Assembly (NCBI GenBank): GCA_963969395.1
Contig: OZ017803.1
Span: 3,844,001 to 3,908,000 of the forward strand
Origin: Pseudoscleropodium purum
Lineage: Eukaryota > Streptophyta > Bryopsida > Hypnales > Brachytheciaceae
Reading direction: 5' to 3'
DNA length: 64,000 nt
Shown here: positions 25,001-35,687 of the stretch, one piece after another
How positions within the stretch are numbered: position 1 is the stretch's first letter
Layout of the letters: each line of letters opens with the position of its first letter
Position numbers and translations under genes: made by a program
Notes under the pieces: model-generated
Database searches by the model: none
What the model was told of the DNA's origin: nothing
The model's input: only the letters and a program-made list of their open reading frames with translations

Positions 25001-25174
25001 GTACGAGCCGGCCTCGAAGGCGATGAGGAAGAAGTAAGGGAAGGCGGAGCTGCCGCGGAGGAGGGTGCCGTCGAGGTCTGCAATGACGGTCTGGGAGGAG
25101 CGGTTGGGGCCGGAAGGGCAGGAGGTGATGGGGGGGAAGCGGGAGCTGCCCACTGGCTTCCGCGTCACCTCCAT
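19039..25174 (-). CDS. sn-2 glycerol-3-phosphate acyltransferase, GPAT4/6/8-like
   Basis: An ER-membrane enzyme of cutin/suberin precursor synthesis that moves a fatty acyl group from acyl-CoA to glycerol 3-phosphate. Exons are 25,174-24,521, 21,375-20,867 and 19,399-19,039, with GT-AG introns of 3,145 and 1,467 bp, giving 507 aa, the usual family length. Residues 33-37 (DLDGT) and 205-210 (GDRETD) are the HAD-phosphatase motifs. Both are intact, as in GPAT4/6/8, whose phosphatase step yields 2-monoacylglycerol. Hydrophobic segments lie at about 45-78, 83-95 and 254-292. Acyltransferase blocks are NHRTLLD (318-324, catalytic His and Asp), PAVTYSISK (337-345), [10 protein letters not shown] (380-389) and VPVAV (407-411). 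The start at 25,174 leaves 32 residues before DLDGT; an in-frame ATG at 25,198 would add 8. The gene is apparently functional. Confidence 0.95.
19880..20400 (+). repeat. Dispersed repeat inside GPAT intron 2
   Basis: This segment resembles 47,540-47,990 in the same orientation. Shared landmarks are a TTTTTCT...AAGATTTT start, a GGGT(G/A)TCCATT stretch, AATTCATTTAAAA, GTAGAGTAGATTT/GTGGAGTAGATTT, AAGCCAT, GATTGAAAGACTT, and CAAACATTATAATCTTT. The last motif occurs twice here (about 20,188 and 20,233). It is an old copy or fragment of the foldback element at 47,198-48,048. Confidence 0.7.
21371..21660. repeat. Duplication of the GPAT exon 2 acceptor region
   Basis: The segment 21,371-21,450 spans the exon 2 boundary and the end of intron 1. 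It recurs at about 21,570-21,660 with substitutions and a short insert. Both have CCTCCTGCAA, CAAGCAAGCATCCCAAA or its variant, GAAAGT, TTTGGGGTGTTTGA or its variant, and TCAAGACTT. Read on the gene strand, the second copy provides a pyrimidine-poor decoy acceptor TTTTTGCAG/GAGG about 200 bases upstream of the real one. Confidence 0.8.
21547..21567. repeat. Short telomere-like CCCTAAA run
   Basis: Nearly three units of CCTAAAC in tandem, the plant-type telomere motif, sit in GPAT intron 1 between the two copies of the acceptor duplication. The tract is too short to be a real interstitial telomere; it resembles the telo-box motifs common in plant genes. Confidence 0.8.
23571..24290. repeat. 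Tandem array in GPAT intron 1, six units
   Basis: Six degenerate units are anchored on a GACACTGCATGTTTCTTTCG-like motif near 23,622, 23,738, 23,840, 23,963, 24,061 and 24,208. Each unit also has CCATTCCG(T/A)AAT, GTGCAG, and a CGACACTAGCTATGG segment followed by GAGATTGA. Spacing varies from about 97 to 147 bases. The array ends roughly 230 bases downstream of the intron 1 donor on the gene strand. It matches no family known to me. Confidence 0.9.
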
Positions 25175-25202
25175 TGCGAGCGAGCGAGGAAGCGACATAC
25201 AC

Positions 25203-25600
25203 CTGCCTCGGAAACTGTCAATAGAGAGGTACCCCACCCAAATTTTCAAATGTTGGGTTTGGGATTCCGTACGTACGTCACGTACCACCTCGGAAACTCC
25301 GTCTTGGAATGGCCACCCGACCCCCCTCGAGCACACGAGCTAGAACTCGGGTCTAAAAATTAGGCTTCATATCTTCTCGCCCACCAGATTTCAAATGTGG
25401 GTATGGAATCCGCGCGAACAAGCGAGCGCGCGCGGCGGCCGCCTCGGAAACCTCCGTCAATGTTATTACCCCGACTCTTCGAGCGAGCCACAGAAATTTC
25501 AAATGGGTTTTCTGGAATCCCGCCACCTCAGAAACTCCGTCAACACATACCCCGACTACGCTCTTCTTCAATTCTAGCTACGCCACAAAATTTCAGATCG
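25203..25600. repeat. Tandem repeats in the GPAT 5' leader/promoter
   Basis: About four degenerate units lie directly upstream of the GPAT start codon. Each contains CCTCGGAAACTCCGTCA or a variant (at about 25,204, 25,288, 25,442 and 25,526). Most also carry TACCCCGAC, TTTCAAATG and a GGAATCC-type segment. The units differ by indels. The repeat also includes palindromic GTACGTACGT stretches (about 25,268 and 25,635) and a CACGTACC motif. A role in expression is possible but unproven. Confidence 0.8.
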
Positions 25601-27045
25601 TTGTTTCAAATCCTGCCGTCTCAATCGGTCAATCTACGTACGTACTTCTGACCCTAGTACCTGCCCTCTCTTCAGATTTCGATTACCAGTACGCAACCCC
25701 CGCTAACCTTGTCGAACGTACAACATACAGCAGCCACGGCGCTGGGCGCTAGCTCATGGGATGTCCTTATCACTACACTCTAGCAATTTTAGGTTCGCGT
25801 AGAATTGAATCCGGTCCAACAAGTTTTCCTGCAACAGCGCTTCCCGCACAGCACGTACTCTCTTAGCTTGAAATTTCGAAATGCTGTTGAAGCTCATGCC
25901 AGAAACCAGTAACTTACCCCCGGCCACGTACGAGGGCTTCTTGACAACAGCATTCAAGCTATTGTGGTGGGTCGTTCGTCCTACCCCCGTACTGCAGTTC
26001 TACCAGCAAGTTTGATGCTCACTTGAAGCTGGAAAGCGTTTTCTACAACAACAAGATGCTGTTACTTCACACACAGCAATCACCAGATTTCACAAGCACA
26101 CACAGTAGTCCTGACAACTCCGCATTGAAAGGGTAGCAACGCAAATGGAGAGCTAGCTAGCCCCACTCCAACTAAGCTCTTCCCGTACGCACTCTGCTGC
26201 ATCATTTGCATGTCCACATTAAGATACTACTACCACCACCACCGCATCAAGAGGCAATGCAAGCAAGCTAAGCTAGCTAGCATGCACACCACCAGAGGTG
26301 CTTCACTCACGCACTATCTAGTCCATAAATTCGAGGTGCGGTTGGTTCCCCCACTCTTGCGATGTTGTTGAGGCTCTCTTAACTGCAGGACAATCAACGT
26401 TCTCCTGGTAGGTCCTTTTATATCGTGTGTCAGGGTGGATTTAAGGGGGTGCAGTAACGTCCTCCAACACATGTGCCCAGCTGCGTCAGCTTAGTGGACG
26501 TATGGAAACTCGGGAGCTTTTATAAAAACTTAGTTGCATTTGCATGCTCTGGCTGGGCGGGGATTCAATTCACCGACCGTGTGTGGACGACGTCACACTG
26601 TTACAGTAGCGTAGCGTAGCATAGCATAGCTGTGAATTATGATACCAATATTGATCAGGGAGGAGAGGTGGAGGAAGTGATGGCGTGGTCCCATGGTAGG
26701 TGGGATTGGTGTACCAACTTTGAAACTTACCACCCTGGCGGTCACAAAAGTCGTTTGGATTTCATACCATTGATATTCCAAGCTTTGTTCATCCACTGCT
26801 GTTGACCTGGAGAGACGCAACATGCTGAGAACAAGACGTTAGAAACTCGGGTGATCAGACCCGCCTTTGGGAGTCTAGGTATGATGAATCAACAATCAAG
26901 GAATCAATCTGCTTTCGTTTGAGACGCCACACCATAGCATATGGAATTTCAAATTCTAATTAAAAAAAAAGGTGTGCTTTCTAGTTTGGATTGACCCAAT
27001 AAGGAAATTAGAAATATTGAACATGGACTCTTGTTCGGGTTTTTC
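25601..27045. other. Upstream flank of GPAT, end of the genic island
   Basis: No exon was recognised. Composition falls to AT-rich near 26,900. Short GCTAGCTAG and TAGCGTAGCATAGC runs occur near 26,155-26,280 and 26,607-26,630. Open frames here lack domains. Confidence 0.5.
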
Positions 27046-27049
27046 TCTA

Positions 27050-27545
27050 CTCATAAAGCAATGGTGCACAATGGTTTGAAAGTTTGCACCAAATTATGTG
27101 TGATTCAAACCCTAAAAAAAAGGTACTTTTTTCAGTTTAGGTTGATCAAAGGAAATGAAAAACTTTGAACACAAACTCTTGTTTGGATTTCTCTACTCAT
27201 AGCAATGGTGTACAATGGTTTGAAAGTTCAAAAGATTTATAGGTAAAATAAAAGTAAGTGAAACATGTGCAAAAAACAAGGAGAAATATAGCAACAGTGT
27301 AGAAATGGTTTGAAAGTTCAAAAATTATGTAGGTAAATGAAAGTAAGTGAAACATGTGTTAAAAGCAAAGAGAGAGATAACAATGGTGCACAAATGGTTT
27401 GAAAATTCAATAGTTATATAGGTAAATGAAAGTAAGTGAAACATGTGTTAAAAGCATGGAGAGTTAATACAATTGTGCACAAATGTTTTGAAAGTTCAAA
27501 AGTTATATAGGTAAATGAAAGTAAGTGAAAACATATATTGAAAGC
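27050..27545. repeat. Tandem array of about 90-bp units
   Basis: Four clear units begin near 27,201, 27,289, 27,380 and 27,468, each with CAATGGTGCACAAATGGTTT or a variant, GAAAGTTCAAAAG, TATAGGTAAATGAAAGTAAG, and TGAAACATGTG followed by an A/G-rich tail. A more diverged unit lies upstream at about 27,060. There are no spacers and no coding content. Confidence 0.9.
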
Positions 27546-29290
27546 AATTATGGCATGCTGGGGCCCATTATTTTTAAAAATAATTCATTTTTTATATCCA
27601 ATAGAACTTTGACATGTAGATATATGAGTATTAAAAGCATTCTAAGATTGTCACATAGGGATTTTAATGTTTTCAATTAATAAAGGATTATACAAAATAT
27701 TACATGAAAAGATTAAGATGTGCCAAATCAAATATATTTACTTGGGTAGGGATACTTGCAAGTAGTTGCCTTTTTGGTATTTGCACATGTGTATCTATAA
27801 TCATCACTAGAAATGTATTCTCTATTTACATTTCATGTTTACACCATCTTTAGAGAAAATCCCAAAGATGGGGAATAATTTAGAGATTGTAAATATCTTG
27901 CCTTTTATTGTAGGTACTAATAATTTTCAAGTTTTTGAGGATCCTTGAAATTATCTCTAATGAGTTCATACTCACTTAGCTTATAAATTGTTTAAAAATA
28001 ACTAGTAAGCATTTACCAAGAATTGAAATCAATAAGTAATTTATTATGATAGTGACCATGTAATGTAACTAAGGTAGAAAGTCATCCATTCTAAATATCT
28101 TGTATATTTTGTACATCTAGGAATGACCCCATTATAGCCATGCATTCAAACTAAAACAATTATTTTTTGATAATTAGAATTTGGACCATAACAAGATTCA
28201 TCAAAAAGAATTTGAGGGCAACAAAATCCTGATTTAGTCATGTTCCCTTTGTTATTCTTCCAAAGTAAAGGAACGGTTGGTTGTCAAAAAAAAAAAGAGT
28301 AAAAAATAATAATTAAATTTTTTAATTTAAAAATTAATTAATTTTATATGACATGACAGGGTTTTGGCCATGTCATACTGCTACAATGGTGTATTTCTCT
28401 TATTCTTTGGAGCTTGGAAACTTACGGGCTTCTGTTGCCTACAAATCCCTTCTAACGTTGTGGTTGGAATCCAAATCACAACCTAAATCTTTAATGATTG
28501 AATGTAATAGAGTGAGTTATTTTTTAGAAGTTTAGAACTTTATATAATTTTTAATTTTTTTTTTAGACTTTTTAGGCTTTTATTATTTTTTAGCTTTTGG
28601 AAGATATGGTCTCTATAAAATGCTTTATTCCAAGAGATCCAATATACATGTTCTAAAAGGTATGAAGATTTTTGTGTTTTTTAAGTAGTATTCAACAAAT
28701 ATTTTTAATTAGTATTTAAATTTTTCTTGCAAAAAATAGGTTCCTTGATAAAAGTGTGGCTTTGATTTATTTCGTAATTTTTATTGAGGTAAAACATATG
28801 AAGGATTTTGTTTTGAAGGCAATCCAAAGATCTTGTAGAGAAAATAACATTTAAGGTTTTATTTTGAACTCAATTTTCACAAAATTTGAAAACATGTTTT
28901 TAAGGATTATTTTAGCCTGATAAAACATTCTCACTGTTATAATTGACATAATTGATTTTGTATTAAAATCATTAGTAGTTTTATTTTATATTACATCTCA
29001 TGCATCTATTTTCTCAATAATTTATTAAAGAATGAAAACCAATGTTTTTGTTAGATTTTTCTTTAAAGACACTTATGACAATTTTCTAACATAATATCAA
29101 TTTTATCCATTATTATGTCCCGTTTTATCCGTTCAAAGCCTATGGTTTTTCAACCCTACTTTGGCTCATGAACCAACGTAAAATTATTCAAGATAGGTTA
29201 ACGGAGAGGAGTTTCATAGCAATGTAGAAGATTTGTCAATCAAGTTTGAAGATTTGACACAAATACAACTTTTTTGATCCTCAAGCTATT
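27546..29290. other. AT-rich gene-free region
   Basis: No gene, RNA or well-bounded repeat was recognised. There is an AT palindromic stretch near 28,310-28,345 (ATTAAATTTTTTAATTTAAA type). Confidence 0.5.
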
Positions 29291-29294
29291 TCTA

Positions 29295-29590
29295 TTTGGT
29301 TGATGAATTTACAAGTGACAAGCTCACTTGTATTCATCATCCTTATATCATTGTAGGTTGTTAGTAGAGTGAATTTGTGAATAACAAGTTTACTTGGCTT
29401 CATCATCCTATGACTTCCTTCATTCCTAAGCCATTTTAATATAGTTGATGGATTTGAAGGTGACAATTTCACTTGTCTTTATCTTCTTTATTACATTGTG
29501 AATTGTTAATAGGATGAATTTGCATGTAATAAGCTCACTTGTTTTTATCATCCTACGACTTTCTTCATTCCTAGGCCATTTCTAGTTGCA
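29295..29590. repeat. Tandem array of about 60-85-bp units
   Basis: Four units contain a GATGAATTT...AAGT/AATAAG...CACTTG...TCATCCT pattern near 29,300, 29,376, 29,445 and 29,514. A longer-period similarity joins units 2 and 4, which are both followed by TATGACTTCCTTCATTCCTA or its variant. This suggests the array grew by duplication of a two-unit block of about 140-150 bp. Confidence 0.75.
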
Positions 29591-29681
29591 ATCAAAATCA
29601 TTGTCATTTTCTAAGGCAAAAGCTCTTTATATGATTGTGCACATGAGAAGAATTTCCTATTCTTCCAAGTAATAATTGACA

Positions 29682-29989
29682 CATTACAAAAATTCTAAGA
29701 CCTTCGGAAGGCTATCAATTTTGCACTGCTGCGGTGCAATTAGGGAATTTTTTTTAAATTAAAAAAAAATTAAATTTGATGTGGCACTATTAGTACTACA
29801 TCAATGCCACGTCAAATTGATTATTTACTTACTATTTTTTCACTATTTAAAAATATTAGCTATTTTTTTTTCAAAAGAAATTATTAAAACATATGTATAT
29901 ATATTTTAATTTTTTTTGTAATTGCATTGCAATGGTGTTGAAAATAAAAAAACTAGTAGCCTTTCGGAGGCCTTAGAACTTTTGTAATG
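29682..29989. mobile_element. MITE-like element with 32-bp inverted termini
   Basis: The left terminus CATTACAAAAATTCTAAG... (29,682-29,713) and the right terminus (29,958-29,989, reverse complement CATTACAAAAGTTCTAAG...) match at about 27 of 32 positions. Both contain a TCGG-type stretch. The interior is AT-rich and non-coding, with its own internal inverted repeat (TTGATGTGGCA near 29,778 against TGCCACGTCAA near 29,808). No convincing target duplication was found, so the superfamily is undetermined. Confidence 0.75.
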
Positions 29990-31832
29990 GTTTGGGGGTA
30001 TCCAATGATGTGGTGTTAGATTGCTATGCATCTATAGGTTGAAATTTCTAGCCATCTATTTATAATACATTTGTTTGTAGTGTAAATTTTAGCAATTTTC
30101 AGATGATTTCAATTTTTGTATTTGGTTTTCAAATGTACATATCATTTATGCCTAAAACTTTATTTTTTTTGCCTTAGGGGCCATCATCCATGCTTGTGAA
30201 AAGAGTAGTCGACACCTTATTGCAATGGAATTTGACAAGGGGGTTTTTCAACAAATTTTTCTTCTACTCATTCCCTTGTCTACAAACTATCCCGCGAACT
30301 ATGAATTAATCCAAAAGAAGCTAAAAAAAAAAGCTACATCAAGTGAAGAAGAGGATTTAGAGAGTCTAATAAAGAAGATCTCCTAAAATTTCTTTGGTTT
30401 TAAAATCTTACTCCATTGCATTTTTATATATATTTTGCCAATTGTTAAATTCATTCTAGTATTGCAATCCTACATATTTAAGTTTTGAAGATTTTGTTTG
30501 TATTGTTTGTATTGTGCAAGTTGGATTTTGTAATTAGCTATTTGTGGTCTTGATCTTGATCTTTGTCTACATCTTTCAACAACTCATAGTAGTAGCATTT
30601 TTTTGCATTTTAAACCTTGAACATTAGATTTGTTGTGACAAAATAGGATAGTACTTCTTCTCTTGGAATTAGTTATCTCTACCCTCTTTTGAGCAAGACT
30701 GCAATAGTTTAGTGTTTTTTAGTTTCATGTATGTAAGTCATCAATGAAAAAGCTAATATTTTGGCAAAGTGATGTGGTTCTCTCTATTCAAATTTTCATT
30801 TGACTTTTGTTCTATTATTACCCTCCTATTCTTGATTGGCTAGAAATATATGTTTAATTGAACTTTGATTTTGAACTTTGAAGTGTTCACTTAGAACAAG
30901 TAAGAACTTAGATTCAATTAGTTCGTGGAAAGTTTAGTATATTAATCACAAATGTCCTAGATATGGAGACCTAAAAAACTAATCTATATTTTCAATAATT
31001 GACATGAAGAAGTTGATGATGTATTTTTTTTGTATGTACATGAAAAATTGTGGAATTATTGTGGATGAAAATGTTGGGTGCTAAGGCTTGGTGGCTAGAT
31101 GACCAAATGCAATTCTCTAGATTTTGAATTACAAATTCTTGGATTATTCCAAACCAAGTGGTTGCAAGATCATTGTGATGAAAGGAGCCTCTTGCAATTT
31201 CTTTAGTAATGAACCACCTCTAAATCACTCCCATTGTTGTAACCTCATCTTTGCATTTAAAGCATAATGAAAGAATCACTATAATAAGCACTGAGAATTT
31301 GAGGGGGTGAAATTTAAAGGATATAGATGGAGCATATAAAAGAAGGATAGATAGGCTTGCAAGGTGCAGAAGAGAAACAAAGAGAAATTTGCAAGCTTGA
31401 GAATTGAGGTGGACTCATGGAGCTTACCGTAGTAGAAGAGGAGCAATGGAGCAACCACAAAAGTTGGAGAAGGAAATAAATAAATGGTAGAGAGAGAACT
31501 TTTAAGTAAGTTGTCACTAGTCATTCATGTGGCTATTATTTGGACTACAAAGTTAGGGTAGCCAAGGGAACCTTCTCTAAGTGCTGTAAGTGGAAACCCT
31601 AATGTTGACTTGAACATTGTTAGCACTTAATTTCATAGTAGCATAGAAGCAAATTACTAGAAGATCTTTTGCGGTTTAGAACTATTTAGAAATAAATGAG
31701 AATTTAGGAAATGTATCGTCCAAAGAAGCCGTTGTATATAGAGGTGTGCACGGTGTCTTTTTGACGTCCTTCTACACAGTGCTGAGCATGTACAAAATGA
31801 AGAGCTCCGAAAGCGAGCACAATCGTTACAAA
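29990..31832. other. AT-rich gene-free region left of the CACTA nest
   Basis: No gene was recognised. Open frames at 31,279-31,524 on the minus strand lack domains. Confidence 0.5.
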
Positions 31833-34800
31833 CACTAGAAGGAGAGTGTGTTTTTTTAGACATGTATAGTAACGTGTGTAGATGTCTAGTGAAACATTAG
31901 GCATGTGTACTATGGATGCGCAAAAAAATCCTTCAAGATCAACATGGAAAAATCACAAGAAAATCTAGAAAAACATGCCATGTTTTTAGAGAAATGTTAC
32001 AACAAAAATGGTTAAAAAAGTGCCCCAAATGTACCATGTGGCAGCCACATAAGCACTACACAAGTAGGCAATGCCACATAGGAATTTTTTTCATTTGACT
32101 TGAAGATGAGGTGGCAATTGATGTTGCAGTTGATGTCATGTTTTTTGAAAATTTTCATATTGTTTTTAGTGACATCAATTTAAACGTCCATGAGAATTTG
32201 AATATTGTTTTTAGCAACATCAATTTTGACCTTCATACGTTTTTTGAGATGTTTCTTGAGACATTAATTTAGATGTTAGCATGGATGTATGCCATATACA
32301 ATACATTGTACACAATATATTATACACCATGCACAATACATTATACAAAATATGCCATATATTATACAAAACACACCATACATTGTACATAGTGCACCAT
32401 ATTGGCAATAATTTTGAATGACTTGAAAAGCCTTATTATAAGTATTTTGACATGAGAAGGCAAGTTATTTATGCAAAAGGGGTAGTAGGAAGGAAGACAA
32501 ACTATATGGGACATCTAAAATATAATTTTTTATTATTAAAAAAAGAATTTCAGATCTAAGTATCATGATGAATATGATGTTGTCTTGCAAAAAACATCCA
32601 GACGTTACAAAGGATGTCTTAGTTAACATCACAAAAAACATCTTGACCTTACAGAGGATGTCTCTATTGACATCACAAAAAACATCTATATGCGATACAT
32701 GACATCTTAGTTAATGTCTACTATGACAATGTTAAAATTGAGAAACATGCTGATGGCATTAAAGCATGTTGATGTGGCATGCCACTTCATCTTCTTTGGG
32801 TGCCATATTACTCAAATGCCAATGCAAGTGCCCTTTTTTGGAAAAAAAATGCCATGTGGTTTGATTTTACTTATTTTTTTTACATGTGGTCACCATTTTA
32901 CCTTAGCCCCCAAGAATTTCTAGAAATTCACTTGCAATTAAATCTTAAACCCTTGCTAATGTGTGTAAGTCATTTGTAGTTTTTCTATCATTCTTCTTGT
33001 TCCATGTCAAATCCAAAATGTTGGTCCCAACTAAAATTATAAGCTTTAAGAATTTTCTCAATTTCTTTAAATATATTATACATCTTGTGAAATCAAATAT
33101 CTATTGTGATTTTCCCTGCAAGATGTATTTTACATCACGCTAATTTAAAAGAGCCCTAAACAATAGAAAATGAAGATTTGAAGTGGATACCTTTGTAGAA
33201 AATGTTGAATTGAAAAATCATAATCATTCATCATCAAAATCAAATGCTCAATGTTGAAGCAACAATTCAAGAGGATATCACTCTTAAAAATAACTAATTA
33301 AAATATTGAGTACTTTAGGATTTCTTTTACTTTAAAATGTAACCAATTTTTTTTTTTTTTTCCGACAAGCAACCGTTGGACCTCACACCTAATTAGTATG
33401 TGAATGTGTGGATAAAATTACAGAATCCATGAGTGTTCATTTTGCAGAATATTTATATTTGTTGTAGGGAAAACAATTTTTACTATACATTGTAGGATTC
33501 AATTGTTTGACTTTGAACATTTGTAATTTTAATTTTGCATAGTACTGAGTTTTGAGTTAACAATCTTTATGGTATAAAATTTAGTTGAGAGTCTTAGAAA
33601 AAAAAATTAACTCAAAAACATTCAATTTTTATGCATTTGAACATTATTCAATAGAAGTAGGTAGGAGGTAGAAATTTAATCTAAATTAATAGTATGTCTA
33701 AAATGGAATTAATCCATGAAGGACCACTATCCCTTAAGGAGACAAATGGGATTTTGAGCAGGTACATACGAACTCAAATTTTTTCTTCTTTTTCTGAATT
33801 TTTTTTGAAGATACAAAAATGGATTAGCTTTGTGGGGAAATAATTTATGCCTAAATAAGCTTATAATAGAGATGGAAGGTAGCAAAAAAAATTTTAAAAT
33901 TTAAATTTAAAATTTAATTTAAAAAAATTCCTTATATATAATATTTTGTATACATGTACAACTTTGGTTCATTCCATTTGGATTTTTTATATGAAAGTTA
34001 CAGACAATCCCATTTTTTAAGCAATTAGAGCATTTCCTTTTAAAAAAAACTTATAGGATTAATTTCTAAATGCAATTTTTATAATTTTTCAAAAACAAAG
34101 GTACACATCGTTTATCTTGCTTGCTAAAACACTCTCACCATTGGAATTAGTGCATTTTAATTCCATTCTTGAGCTATTAATAATTGAGATTTTTCTTTTG
34201 TCTCTTATTTCTACTTAACAATTTAAAAACAAAAAACAAAAACAAAACATTTGAATACTTTGGATTTTTCTTAAATTCTCAACTCTATTTCATACCATAA
34301 AGATTTAAAGCGCAAAAATCCGTAGTGCAAAAACTTAAAGTTAAAAATGTTTGAAGCCAAAAAATCTTGTCCCACAATGTGTTGAATAACTTGTTTTTTC
34401 CACTTGAAACACTCATATCATGCAATTTGGGCAATTACAAATTTTGAAATTTTTTCCACATTTTTATACTAGTTAGGTGTAAGATCCTATGGTTATATGT
34501 AGGCAAAATACAATTTTCAGAATCTTTTACCTTTTGCTGTAGAAATGAAAATTTAGAATGTTTTTTAGCAAAAAAATGGCTTTCATCCTTTAGGGGTTAA
34601 AATGCAATCAATATAATAGGGAGATTGTTTTAGTTTATGAAATAAATGAAACCAAACTATATTATTGGAAAAATTGTAGAAATTGCATTCACATATGCAT
34701 CCTACAATTTATTTTTTGAAAATCATGCTCTAATTACCCGAAGAGCTAGATGGACCAAAACTTCCTCACACAAAATCCAAATGAAATGAATCCAAGCTTT

Positions 34801-35687
34801 GCATATACACAAATTTTTTATCTATGAGCTAAAATTTTTTATAGAACAATAAATTTGTATTTTAGAATATGAAGTAGCTATCACCCATCCCTTACTCTCA
34901 ACTTATTTGGCCATAACTTTTGTTCCTAAGCACCAATCCATAAAAAAATTCCCCATATATAATGAAATTATTTGTGTTAAAAAATAGGTCTACAAATTAT
35001 GGAAACAAAAGACTCCACATGTACTTAACCAAGATTCTAATTGTTTCCCTAATAGACAAAAGCCCTTCATCACTTAAACTACCAATTACAATAGTCATCT
35101 CAAATTTAATAATATAAAACTTAAGAAATTGTCCATTGGAAACGTTCTCCTCACTCAAATCTGCTTAATTTGAATAGAAAATTAGTTTCCTTCCATGTGT
35201 TCTGTGTAGTAACTAATTCACATCCAAAAGTAAAATTACATTCAAGTACTCTATATTACATAATTCTTTCCCTCTAATTTAAGCTATTTGTCATATATAT
35301 ATATATATATCCTCCATACAAGTATTTATGAAATGTATAGGAAAGACTTGCCCTTTGCTTCTATTTTCCATTTCAAGGCAATATTTAACTTGACTCCATT
35401 CACTTTTTCCCAAAGTTACTCGCACTAGAAAAGCCCCTCATTACCAACATGGCAATGTTGCATTTTTGTGGATGTTTCAAAATATGCAACCATGTTCTCC
35501 ATCATGTTTATTCCAACATTACTGTACCAAACAACATTACCTCATTCTAACTGTAACATCAACATGTTTTTTGATACATACGCCTCAATTCAGCCTCCCC
35601 TGGCCAAAACAACATCATAACCTTTATGTTCTTTAGAACGTGCTCATCACATTAAAACATAAGAACAAGCATAGGCTCATACTAGTG
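31833..35687 (+). mobile_element. Non-autonomous CACTA transposon, left copy
   Basis: The element starts with CACTAGAAGGAGAGTGTG and ends in CATACTAGTG at 35,687, so both ends read CACTAG inward. It aligns end to end, inverted and with clear divergence, to the copy at 52,136-55,964. There is no transposase gene; only a 70-codon frame is shared by both copies (32,714-32,923). The interior contains subterminal short repeats and large internal inverted duplications (for example around 33,950-34,160 against 34,600-34,850). Flanking triplets are AAA and GAA, so a target duplication is not intact. The right end abuts the truncated family-2 arm directly. Confidence 0.8.
32150..32730. repeat. Subterminal repeats of the left CACTA copy
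   Basis: Three sets are seen: two copies of ATATTGTTTTTAG...ACATCAATTT (about 32,158 and 32,204); a run of CATTATACA/CATTGTACA-type motifs every 15-25 bases (32,286-32,400); and three units of about 50 bases built on ACATC...TTACA.AGGATGTCT...ACATCACAAAA (32,590-32,725). Clusters of short subterminal repeats are typical of CACTA elements, where the element's own DNA-binding protein binds. Matching repeats occur in the right copy at about 55,140-55,270 and 55,465-55,505. Confidence 0.75.

Noticed and set aside
24522..25202. 226-codon frame overlapping GPAT exon 1 in another frame
   Set aside because: It is Arg/Pro/Leu-rich from GC-rich coding DNA read out of frame; the GPAT frame carries all the family motifs.
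27050..27545. Possible CRISPR-like array
   Set aside because: The units are about 90 bp and contiguous without unique spacers in a plant nuclear context; this is an ordinary tandem repeat.
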